Below, in pieces: positions 1 through 6,365 of a stretch of DNA of 9,600 nucleotides. Below the pieces are notes generated by a model, which was not told the DNA's origin, searched no databases, and saw only the letters and a program-made list of their open reading frames with translations. Positions within the stretch are counted from its first letter, which is position 1, and each line of letters begins with the position of its first letter. Both the position numbers and the translations under genes were made by a program. This DNA is from Acidobacteriota bacterium (GTDB lineage: Bacteria; Acidobacteriota; Polarisedimenticolia; QHYA01): contig QHYA01000063.1 in the NCBI GenBank assembly GCA_003223995.1, positions 1-9,600 of the forward strand. Direction: 5' to 3'.

Positions 1-418
1 CAGGACCGTCCACGCCCCCCTCGCTGCCTGGCTGAGGCGGACCCATCCGGGGGCAACGGTCGCCCTCACTGACTGCGGGCTTCTGCCCTATGCCAGCGAC
101 GCCCGCATCATCGATCTGTGGGGTCTGAACGATTCCGAGATCTCCCGGCAGGGATTCGATCCGGACCGCCTGCTCGCGCGCCGGCCGGACGTGCTCGTGC
201 TGGCAAGCCGCGACGCCTCGACTTTCAAGCCGCGGTTTCCAATGGACGGCCTTCTGCAGTCCCACCCTCTCGTCGCTCGCGGCTACAGGCTCGCGGAGAG
301 ATTCTCATGGCAGAACGATCTCGATGGATCAGGTGATTACTCGCTGTGGGTTTACGAGAGGGTCGAGAGCGTCGACCCCCGCGAGCATGAAAGCCCCGGG
401 GAGGCTGCGTGCGAATGA
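1..418 (+). CDS. C-terminal part of a probable GT-C (GT39/PMT-like) membrane glycosyltransferase
   Basis: This reading frame is open from base 2 and stops at TGA 416-418; its 5' end lies outside the window. The visible ~138 residues are soluble, with no membrane helix. They contain a pattern I associate with the extracytoplasmic tail of bacterial GT39/ArnT-like polyprenyl-phosphate-sugar transferases: a strand (ATVALTDCG), then LPYASDARIIDLWGLND, then an LLARRPDVLVL strand. In that family the multi-helix N-terminal part transfers a sugar from a polyprenyl-phosphate carrier on the outer face of the inner membrane. None of the catalytic acidic loop is visible, so the assignment rests on the tail alone. 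The next gene starts 28 bp after the stop, so co-transcription with the sulfatase-like gene is likely. It could instead be another multi-helix envelope protein with the same tail domain. Confidence 0.55.
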   Translation, partial: RTVHAPLAAWLRRTHPGATVALTDCGLLPYASDARIIDLWGLNDSEISRQGFDPDRLLARRPDVLVLASRDASTFKPRFPMDGLLQSHPLVARGYRLAERFSWQNDLDGSGDYSLWVYERVESVDPREHESPGEAACE

Positions 419-446
419 GACAGCTCCAAGCCCCGATGGAAGGCCC

Positions 447-1844
447 ATGCGATCGAGACCGCTGCTGAGACGCTTCCTGCTGCTCGCTGGCCCGCCGATC
501 GCGCTCGCGGCCGGAGCGCTTGCGGCGAGGCTCGCTCATCCTGCCGGCTGCGACGTGCTGCTCATCACCCTGGACACGCTCCGTGCGGACCATCCAAGCT
601 GCTATGGGGGGGCGGCAAGGACCCCATCGATGCAGCGGCTCGCGGAGGGCTCCGCGCTCTTTCCGCTCGCCTCGAGCAATATCCCCCGCACGACCCCGGC
701 GCTGGCGAGCGTGATGACAGGGAGGTATCCCCAAAGCAATGGGGTCCGCTTTCTCAAACAGAGGCTGGAGGAAGGGCAGCAGACCCTCGCGGAAAAGCTC
801 ACCGAGGCAGGGTTTTCCACGGGCGCTCTCGTCGCCGGCGGGCCGCTGGAGCCCGCTACTGGGCTCGACCGGGGGTTCGCGTTCTACCGGTGCTACGTGG
901 ACCTCAAGGCGGGCCTCCTGACCCTGCGGGCCCTCCCTTGGCTGGCGAGGAGCCTCGCAAGGAGGAGCTTTCTGTGGGTTCACTACTTCGACCCTCATTT
1001 CGGCTACCAGCCGCCCTGGCCGTTCGACCGGGACGGTGAGGAGCCCGCGGGCTTCAGGGTGTACCGGCAGATCCGCGACCGGCAGCTCAGCTTCGGCCGG
1101 CTCCATTTCGCTCCGCCGCTTTCGCCCGAGGAGCACGCCTATCTCAGGGCGCTCTATCGGGGGGAGATCGAGTACGCCGACGCCGCCATCGGGGTTCTGC
1201 TGCGCGCAGTGCGCCTGCGGGATTTCATCACGGGCCGCCGCTCTCTCGTCGTCCTGACGGCGGATCACGGCGAGAGCCTTGGAGAGCACGGCTGCTGGTA
1301 CGAGCACGGAGAGTTCCTGTACGAACCCGATATCCGCATCCCCTTCCTGATCTCGTGGCCCGGGAGGATCCTTGCCGCGAGCCGCCCGGCCGCCGGCGCG
1401 CAGTTGATCGACCTGGCGCCGACGCTGCTCGATCTGCTGGAGCTTTCTCCTCTCCCTTTGGCGGAAGGTCGCAGCCTGGCGCCGGCCCTGCGAGGAGAAC
1501 GGATGCCCGAACGCCCCCTGTTCGTCGAATCGGGGGAGTCCTTCTTTCCCGAGAATCCCAGGCGCTCCCTTCAGGGGGTGGAAGGGAAGTGGCGCTCCGT
1601 GAGGGTCGGGGACTGGAAGCTCATCCTCATACCGCGGCCGGGGGGAGACTCTCTCGAACTCTACGAGCTGAGGAAGGACCCCGACGAGCATGTGAACCTC
1701 GCGAGCGTGCGGCCGGCCCTGGTGGGGGAGATGCGGGCGCTTCTCGGCAGATGGATGGCCTCCGGCGGCAGGCAGGAAGGCCCCGTCCCGCTGCTGGACG
1801 ACGAGGAGCGGGAGCGGCTCCGGTCCCTGGGATACATCGACTGA
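447..1844 (+). CDS. Sulfatase-like (alkaline phosphatase superfamily) exported hydrolase/transferase, single domain (copy 1)
   Basis: This encodes about 465 residues from ATG 447, which follows GGAAGG (438-443). In-frame ATGs at 324 and 387 exist, but they overlap the upstream gene and would add an unlikely leader. Residues 1-35 form a basic then hydrophobic signal or anchor segment ending in HPAGC, a poor lipobox. Metal-site motifs are present: LITLDTLRADH (D43, D48), HYFDPH (179-184) and LTADHGESLGEHG (D273, H274). The C-terminal motif seen in sulfatases, GDWKLI...ELYELRKDPDEHVNL, is also present, and the protein ends LRSLGYID. The nucleophile segment reads RTTPALASVMTG: T82 stands where FGly sulfatases have Cys or Ser, and the usual CxPxR Arg is Leu. 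It therefore belongs to the sulfatase-like fold, but FGly sulfatase activity is doubtful; phosphodiesterase or phosphotransferase chemistry is possible. Substrate is unknown. It lacks the TPR domain of copy 2. Confidence 0.85.
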   Translation: MRSRPLLRRFLLLAGPPIALAAGALAARLAHPAGCDVLLITLDTLRADHPSCYGGAARTPSMQRLAEGSALFPLASSNIPRTTPALASVMTGRYPQSNGVRFLKQRLEEGQQTLAEKLTEAGFSTGALVAGGPLEPATGLDRGFAFYRCYVDLKAGLLTLRALPWLARSLARRSFLWVHYFDPHFGYQPPWPFDRDGEEPAGFRVYRQIRDRQLSFGRLHFAPPLSPEEHAYLRALYRGEIEYADAAIGVLLRAVRLRDFITGRRSLVVLTADHGESLGEHGCWYEHGEFLYEPDIRIPFLISWPGRILAASRPAAGAQLIDLAPTLLDLLELSPLPLAEGRSLAPALRGERMPERPLFVESGESFFPENPRRSLQGVEGKWRSVRVGDWKLILIPRPGGDSLELYELRKDPDEHVNLASVRPALVGEMRALLGRWMASGGRQEGPVPLLDDEERERLRSLGYID

Positions 1845-1887
1845 GGCGGATCTGGCAGGTTGCTGCCCCTCGAGGCGACGGTCGACC

Positions 1888-1916
1888 TTGACGGACCCGC
1901 CGGCTGGGTCTAGATT
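1888..1916 (+). promoter_or_regulatory. Putative sigma70-type promoter for pilT with an inverted repeat filling the spacer
   Basis: TTGACG (1888-1893, 5/6 to the -35 consensus) and TAGATT (1911-1916, 4/6 to the -10 consensus) are separated by exactly 17 bp. The predicted start of transcription is near 1923, giving a leader of about 49 nt before the pilT UUG. The spacer itself is GACCC-GCCGGCT-GGGTC (1894-1910), a dyad with 5-bp arms. The dyad could be an operator. As RNA from upstream it could also form a short hairpin, but no T-run follows, so I do not call a terminator. The promoter call rests on sequence match only. Confidence 0.5.
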
Positions 1917-1958
1917 TCCCGTGGTCTTCATGAAAAACCTTTGTGCGTGCTAGTTCCT

Positions 1959-1974
1959 GGGAGAACATGGGTTG
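1959..1974 (+). promoter_or_regulatory. Ribosome binding site and UUG start of pilT
   Basis: GGGAG at 1959-1963 lies 8 nt before the UUG at 1972-1974, an ideal spacing. An ATG at 1967-1969 is only 3 nt from the Shine-Dalgarno sequence and out of frame, ending after 8 codons. The UUG frame gives the family-typical N-terminus HINDLLKIASEKGASDLH, which fixes the start. Confidence 0.75.
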
Positions 1975-3147
1975 CACATCAATGATCTTCTGAAGATCGC
2001 GAGCGAGAAGGGGGCCTCCGACCTCCATGTGAAGGTCGGGGCGCACCCGGTCGTCCGGGTGGACGGGCGTCTGGTTCCTCTCGTCGATCAGAAGCGATTG
2101 ATGCAGGAGGACACCATCGCGATGGCCTTCAGCATCATGAGCACCCGCCAGAAGCAGAAGTTCAAGGACAACTTCGAGATCGACATGGCCCACTCCGTTC
2201 CAGGACTCGGCCGTTACCGTTGCAGCATCTTCCAGCAGCGGGGGGCCGTGGGGCTGGTGCTGCGCGTGATTCCGGTGAAGATCCGGCCGATCCGGGAGCT
2301 GCTGCTGCCGCCCGTACTCGAGACGATCGCCGATGAGCTGCGCGGAATGATCCTCGTCACTGGGACGACCGGCTCTGGCAAGTCCACGACGCTTGCAGCC
2401 ATGATCGACTACGTCAACTCGACCCGCACCGAGCACGTCATGACGATCGAGGACCCGATCGAGTTCCTTCACCGGGACAAGAAGTCACTGGTCAACCAGC
2501 GGGAGGTCGAGGTGGACACGAAGTCGTTCGCCTTCGCTCTCCGGTCGGCCCTGCGTCAGGACCCGGACGTGATCCTCGTCGGCGAGATGCGGGACTACGA
2601 GACCATCGAAACCGCCCTGACGGCCGCGGAGACGGGCCATCTCGTCCTCTCCACCCTGCACACGCTGGACGCGACGGACACGATCAACCGCATCATCGCG
2701 GTCTTTCCCCCGCACCAGCAGAAGCAGATCCGCCTCCAGCTGGCCGTCGTGCTCCGCGCCGTGATCTCCATGCGCCTCGTCAACCGTGCCGATGGGCAGG
2801 GGCGCGTTCCGGCAGTCGAGATCATGCGCTCGACCGGCTACATCCGCGAGTGCATCGAGAACAAGGAAAAGACCAAGCTGATCCGCGACGCCATCGCCGC
2901 CGGCACCTCCCAGTACGGAATGCAAACCTTCGATCAGTCCCTTTACATTCTCTACAAGAGAGACCTGATCACCCTCGACGAGGCGTTGCGGCGCGCGACG
3001 AACCCGGACGAGTTCAAGCTGCGAATCGCCGGAATCCGTTCGAGCGCCGACGCGGCCGCCGAAGAGATGGAGTCGACGCTGAAGACCGGCGCGGATCCGG
3101 AAGACCCCAGAGGGCCGAACTCCCCCTTCAACTTCTCTCTGTCCTGA
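1972..3147 (+). CDS. pilT: Type IV pilus retraction ATPase PilT
   Basis: PilT is a cytoplasmic hexameric ATPase that depolymerises type IV pili, powering retraction, twitching motility and often DNA uptake. The 391-residue product has the PAS-like N-domain start (INDLLKIASEKGASDLHVKVG) and a RecA-like domain. That domain carries Walker A GTTGSGKST (131-139), the Asp box TIEDPIEF (158-165), Walker B DPDVILVGEMRD (197-208) and the His box HLVLSTLHTLDA (223-234). The late PilT signature GMQTFDQSL is present. The helix that reads AIRNLIRE in canonical PilT appears here as TKLIRDAI. About 30 residues follow the usual end, an acidic/polar tail of the kind seen in several PilT/PilU homologues. The start is UUG, supported by Shine-Dalgarno spacing and by alignment to the family N-terminus. 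No other pilus genes are visible nearby. PilU is an alternative, but retraction-ATPase family membership is secure. Confidence 0.95.
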   Translation: MHINDLLKIASEKGASDLHVKVGAHPVVRVDGRLVPLVDQKRLMQEDTIAMAFSIMSTRQKQKFKDNFEIDMAHSVPGLGRYRCSIFQQRGAVGLVLRVIPVKIRPIRELLLPPVLETIADELRGMILVTGTTGSGKSTTLAAMIDYVNSTRTEHVMTIEDPIEFLHRDKKSLVNQREVEVDTKSFAFALRSALRQDPDVILVGEMRDYETIETALTAAETGHLVLSTLHTLDATDTINRIIAVFPPHQQKQIRLQLAVVLRAVISMRLVNRADGQGRVPAVEIMRSTGYIRECIENKEKTKLIRDAIAAGTSQYGMQTFDQSLYILYKRDLITLDEALRRATNPDEFKLRIAGIRSSADAAAEEMESTLKTGADPEDPRGPNSPFNFSLS

Positions 3148-3297
3148 GGGGGGCCTCACTCAAGCATCCGGGGGGCTTCTGGGCCGCCCCGGGCCGAGGG
3201 AACCTGCCCTGGAGAGGGCTCCAGCGACAGCACGGGAGGCGGCCTTGCCGATGATCGCCGGCTGGCCTATAATATCTTCCTCTCCCGTTCGAAGCGG
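3148..3297 (+). other. pilT-recX gap: GC-rich, open in the recX frame but without a standard start codon
   Basis: These 150 bases are open in the same frame as both pilT and recX; only the pilT TGA (3145-3147) separates them. The last part (from about 3247) encodes RecX-like sequence (ADDRRLAYNIFLSRSKR), but the frame contains no ATG, GTG or TTG before ATG 3298; the only near-start is CTG 3262. A strong Shine-Dalgarno-like GGGAGG sits at 3234-3239 with no in-frame start after it. The other two frames show no missing RecX repeat. I see no convincing terminator. Confidence 0.6.
3245..3273 (+). promoter_or_regulatory. Putative sigma70-type promoter for recX-alaS (perfect TATAAT)
   Basis: TTGCCG (3245-3250, 4/6 to consensus) and a perfect TATAAT (3268-3273) are separated by exactly 17 bp. 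A perfect -10 hexamer is rare by chance in sequence this GC-rich. The predicted start of transcription, near 3280, would leave a leader of about 18 nt before ATG 3298. The hexamer falls on codons TAT AAT of the RecX-like frame, which is unusual codon choice for this window and fits selection for promoter function. This is inference from sequence match only. Confidence 0.5.
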
Positions 3298-3630
3298 ATG
3301 CGTCTCGGACGGCGGCGGCTCGAGCAGGAGCTTCGCCGACGTGGCGTGGCGGAGGACGATCTTCGGGCCGCCTGGGAATCGGCGAGGGACGGCCTCGACG
3401 AGGCTGCGCTGCTGGAGGAGGCGCTCGCGGCGCTGCTGAAGCGCGAGGGGCTGCCTGTGGACGCCCGGTCCTTCGAGCGGCTGGCGCGCCGTCTGGGACG
3501 CCGGGGATTCCCCCAGAGCGAGGTGATGAGGGTGCTGCGCCCTCTCAGGCCGGAGGCGGCGCACCTGCCGGAAGCGGGCCCCGTGGAGGAGGACGGCCCT
3601 GCAAGGGTGGACGATGATGAGCTCTCTTGA
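3298..3630 (+). CDS. recX: RecX-family regulatory protein, N-terminally short (lacks first three-helix repeat)
   Basis: RecX modulates RecA filaments in recombination and SOS control and is normally about 150-200 residues of three three-helix repeats. The visible protein has the second repeat (RLGRRRLEQELRRRGVAEDDLRAAW), preceded in frame by the linker typical of the family (ADDRRLAYNIFLSRSKR). It also has the third repeat (EALAALLKREGL...RLARRLGRRGFPQSEVMRVLRPL). The first repeat is absent, and its place is taken by Gly/Ser/Pro-rich sequence after pilT. From ATG 3298 it is 110 residues; the family similarity begins about 17 codons earlier, where no standard start exists. It may be a shortened functional gene starting at 3298 from the adjacent promoter, a decayed gene, or a product of a deletion or sequence error upstream. 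It overlaps alaS by 17 nt, and RecX next to AlaS is a common bacterial arrangement. No recA is in the window. Confidence 0.75.
   Translation: MRLGRRRLEQELRRRGVAEDDLRAAWESARDGLDEAALLEEALAALLKREGLPVDARSFERLARRLGRRGFPQSEVMRVLRPLRPEAAHLPEAGPVEEDGPARVDDDELS
3603..3616 (+). promoter_or_regulatory. alaS ribosome binding site inside the end of recX
   Basis: AAGGGTGG (3603-3610) precedes two consecutive ATGs at 3614 and 3617. Both lie within the recX reading frame, whose TGA is at 3628-3630, so alaS translation is probably coupled to recX. Either ATG would serve; 3614 is annotated. Confidence 0.6.
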
Positions 3631-6295
3631 GATCCGCGAAACGTTCCTGCGCTTCTTCGAGGAGCGCGGGCACCGAAGGGTCCGTTCATCGTCGCTCGTG
3701 CCGGCCTCCGACCCGACGCTTCTTTTCACCAATGCGGGCATGAACCAGTTCAAGCAGGTTTTTCTCGGCCTGGAGCAGCGCGGCTACGTTCGTGCCGCTT
3801 CCTCCCAGAAATGCCTGCGTGTGTCGGGCAAGCACAACGACCTCGACCAGGTCGGCCGGACGCCGCGCCACCACACTTTCTTCGAGATGCTCGGCAACTT
3901 CTCGTTCGGCGATTACTTCAAACGGGAGGCGATCGGCTACGCGTGGGAGCTGCTGACCGAGGTTTACAAGCTTCCGGCCGAGCGGCTGTGGGCGACCGTC
4001 TTCGGCGGCGAAGCGGAACTGGGTCCGGACGAGGAGGCGGAACGGGTCTGGCTGGAAGAGGTGCGTGTCCTTCCGGCGCGCTTCCGCCGGTATGGCGCGG
4101 CTGAGAATTTCTGGTCCATGGGAGAGACCGGCCCCTGCGGGCCCTGCTCGGAAATCCACTGGGACCACGGCCCGGCTGCGGGATGCGGCCGGAGCGACTG
4201 CGAGCCTTCCTGTCCCTGCGGGCGGTTCCTGGAACTGTGGAACCTGGTCTTCATGCAGTTCCAGCGGACCCCCGAAGGCGCGCTCGAGCCTCTGCCGAAG
4301 CCGAACATCGATACGGGGATGGGGTTGGAGCGGATCGCCTCCGTCCTCCAGGGAGTCGGATCGAACTACGAGACCGACCTCTTCCGCCCTCTCATCGTCA
4401 GGGTCGAGGAGCTGACGGGCCGCCGCTACGGGGCATCGCCCGAAGCGGACGTGTCGATGCGGGTGATCGCGGACCACCTGCGGGCCGTCACGTTCCTGAT
4501 CGCCGACGGCGTGGCTCCTTCCAACGAGAAGCGCGGCTACGTCCTTCGAAGGCTGCTGCGCCGGGGCATCCTCCACGGCAAGAGGCTTGGCCTGGACCCT
4601 CCATTCCTCCACAGTCTCACAGATTCGGTGGTGGACCGGATGAAGGGGGCGTACCCGGAGCTGCTGGAGGCGCGGGAACACATCGATCGGGTTGTCAAGC
4701 GCGAGGAGGAGCAGTTCGAGAGGACTCTCTCGGTGGGCCTCGGGCTGCTGGATCAGGCGATCGCTCAGACCAAGGCGAGGGGAGAGACGAACATCCCTGG
4801 CAGGGAGCTCTTCCGGCTGTACGATACCTTCGGCCTCCCGCTCGACCTCGCCCGAGATCTGGCCGAGCAGCACGGCCTCGGAGTGGACGAGGCGGGCTTC
4901 GCGGCCGAGATGGAGCGGCAGCGCGAGCGCGCGCGCCGCTCGTGGTCGGGGATGGGGGCCGCGACGCCGCCGGCGATCTACATCTCGGTTCCGGGGGCCG
5001 GGGAATGCCAGTTCCTCGGCTACCAGGACCTCGTCGTCGAAGAGACCCTCGTCCTGGCCATCATCAAGGACGGCCGGCCCGTGGAGAGCCTGCGGGAAGG
5101 CGAGGAAGGGGAGGTCCTCCTCGATGCGACCCCCTTTTACCCCGAAGGGGGCGGGCAGGTGGGTGATGTCGGCGTCCTGGCCGGCCCTCACGCCGCAGTC
5201 CGTGTGATCGGGACAGAAAGCCCCGCTCCGGGAATGATCGTTCACAGGGTGAGGGTCGAAGAAGGGGCTCTTCAGAGGCTGGAACGAGTGCGGGCGGAAG
5301 TGGAGGGACGGCTGCGTCTGGGGGCGATGCGCAACCACACCGCCACGCATCTTCTTCACGCCGCGCTGAGGGAGATCCTCGGGCCCCATGTCAAGCAGGC
5401 CGGCTCCCTGGTCGCTCCGGACAGGCTGCGGTTCGACTTCAGCCATTTCAAGGGACTCGACGAGGGGTTGCTCGCGGGGGTGGAAGAGCTGGTCAACGAG
5501 AAGATCCTCGAGGACCTTCCCGTCGAGACGGAGAAGATGCCTCTGGACAAAGCGCTGCGCGCGGGCGCGATCGCGCTGTTCGGCGAGAAGTATGGCGACG
5601 TGGTCCGGGTCTGCAGGATCGGTGACTTCTCGCTCGAGCTGTGCGGGGGGACCCACACCAGCAGGACCGGGCAGATCGGGGTGTTCAAGTTCGTCGGGGA
5701 GAAGGGCGTCTCCTCCGGCGTGCGCCGGGTGGATGCGGTGACCGGCGAGGGGGCTTTGAAGCGCTTCCAGGAAGACTCGGGGATCCTCCGGCAGGTCGAG
5801 TCCGTGCTCAGCGTCCCGAGACCGGAGCTGGTGGAAGGGCTCACCCGGCGTCTCTCCGCCACCCGGGAGATGCAGAAAGAGATCGAGCGGCTTCGCCGGC
5901 GCATCGCCGACGGAGAGGAAGCGGAGGTGCAGGAGAAGGTCGTGGAAGTGGGCGGGCACCGTGTCGTCGCGAGAAGGGCCGACGGCCTTTCTGGACCGGA
6001 AATGCGCGAGCTTGCGGACACGATCCGGCAGCGGATCGGCTCGGGCGTCGTCATCCTCGCGCGCGCGGAAGACGGCAAGGCCTCGCTTCTTGTGGCAGTG
6101 ACTCCTGATCTGACGGGCAGGGTCCCGGCCGGAGCCCTCGTCCGCCAGTTGGCTCCTCTGGTCGGCGGGAGGGGAGGGGGCAGGCCCGAACTGGCCGAGG
6201 CCGGCGGGAAGGATCCCGCGAAGCTGGATGGCGCGCTCGCTGCCGGCATCGAGTCGGCGAAGGCCCTTCTGGAAGGAGCGGCGCAGGGAGCGTAG
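3614..6295 (+). CDS. alaS: Alanyl-tRNA synthetase
   Basis: AlaRS charges tRNA-Ala with alanine and clears Ser/Gly mischarging, in the cytoplasm. The 893 residues match the usual full length (E. coli about 876). The class II catalytic domain has LFTNAGMNQFKQVFLG (37-52) and HHTFFEMLGNFSFGDYF (86-102). The GPCGPCSEIH motif is followed by a Cys-rich insertion (GCGRSDCEPSCPCGRFLELWNLVF), likely a structural zinc site as in many bacterial AlaRS. The tRNA-binding region (NEKRGYVLRRLLRRG) follows. The editing domain keeps all four zinc ligands: HTATH (H575, H579) and CGGTH (C677, H681). The C-Ala/DHHA1 domain ends in the glycine-rich GGRGGGRPELAEAGG (about 851-865). It is intact with no missing key residue. 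It overlaps recX at its 5' end and is followed after 70 bp by the sulfatase-like tandem pair. Confidence 0.98.
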   Translation: MMSSLEIRETFLRFFEERGHRRVRSSSLVPASDPTLLFTNAGMNQFKQVFLGLEQRGYVRAASSQKCLRVSGKHNDLDQVGRTPRHHTFFEMLGNFSFGDYFKREAIGYAWELLTEVYKLPAERLWATVFGGEAELGPDEEAERVWLEEVRVLPARFRRYGAAENFWSMGETGPCGPCSEIHWDHGPAAGCGRSDCEPSCPCGRFLELWNLVFMQFQRTPEGALEPLPKPNIDTGMGLERIASVLQGVGSNYETDLFRPLIVRVEELTGRRYGASPEADVSMRVIADHLRAVTFLIADGVAPSNEKRGYVLRRLLRRGILHGKRLGLDPPFLHSLTDSVVDRMKGAYPELLEAREHIDRVVKREEEQFERTLSVGLGLLDQAIAQTKARGETNIPGRELFRLYDTFGLPLDLARDLAEQHGLGVDEAGFAAEMERQRERARRSWSGMGAATPPAIYISVPGAGECQFLGYQDLVVEETLVLAIIKDGRPVESLREGEEGEVLLDATPFYPEGGGQVGDVGVLAGPHAAVRVIGTESPAPGMIVHRVRVEEGALQRLERVRAEVEGRLRLGAMRNHTATHLLHAALREILGPHVKQAGSLVAPDRLRFDFSHFKGLDEGLLAGVEELVNEKILEDLPVETEKMPLDKALRAGAIALFGEKYGDVVRVCRIGDFSLELCGGTHTSRTGQIGVFKFVGEKGVSSGVRRVDAVTGEGALKRFQEDSGILRQVESVLSVPRPELVEGLTRRLSATREMQKEIERLRRRIADGEEAEVQEKVVEVGGHRVVARRADGLSGPEMRELADTIRQRIGSGVVILARAEDGKASLLVAVTPDLTGRVPAGALVRQLAPLVGGRGGGRPELAEAGGKDPAKLDGALAAGIESAKALLEGAAQGA

Positions 6296-6365
6296 TGTCT
6301 CGGGTTCGCGGATACGAGAACAAACGGCTTCACAACCCTCTCGGCGCGACGAGCGCACAGGCAAG

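Noticed and set aside
324..446. Upstream ATGs (324, 387) as the start of sulfatase-like copy 1
   Set aside because: They lie within the glycosyltransferase gene, lack Shine-Dalgarno support and would place a polar stretch before the signal segment.
1894..1915. Hairpin GACCC/GGGTC as a rho-independent terminator for sulfatase-like copy 1
   Set aside because: The stem is only 5 bp and no T-run follows. The same bases fit better as a promoter spacer dyad.
225..1931. 568-codon minus-strand open frame opposite sulfatase-like copy 1
   Set aside because: No family motifs and low-complexity composition; the + strand frame has all the sulfatase-like motifs.
3173..3196. GC-rich potential hairpin in the pilT-recX gap as a terminator
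   Set aside because: The best pairing is a short GGGGC/GCCCC stem without a T-run; it is indistinguishable from background in this composition.
3145..3630. PilT-RecX fusion by UGA readthrough, since the two share one frame with a single TGA between
   Set aside because: UGA ends other genes here (copies 1 and 2 of the sulfatase-like family), no recoding signal was recognised, and a 150-base open stretch is unremarkable at this GC content.
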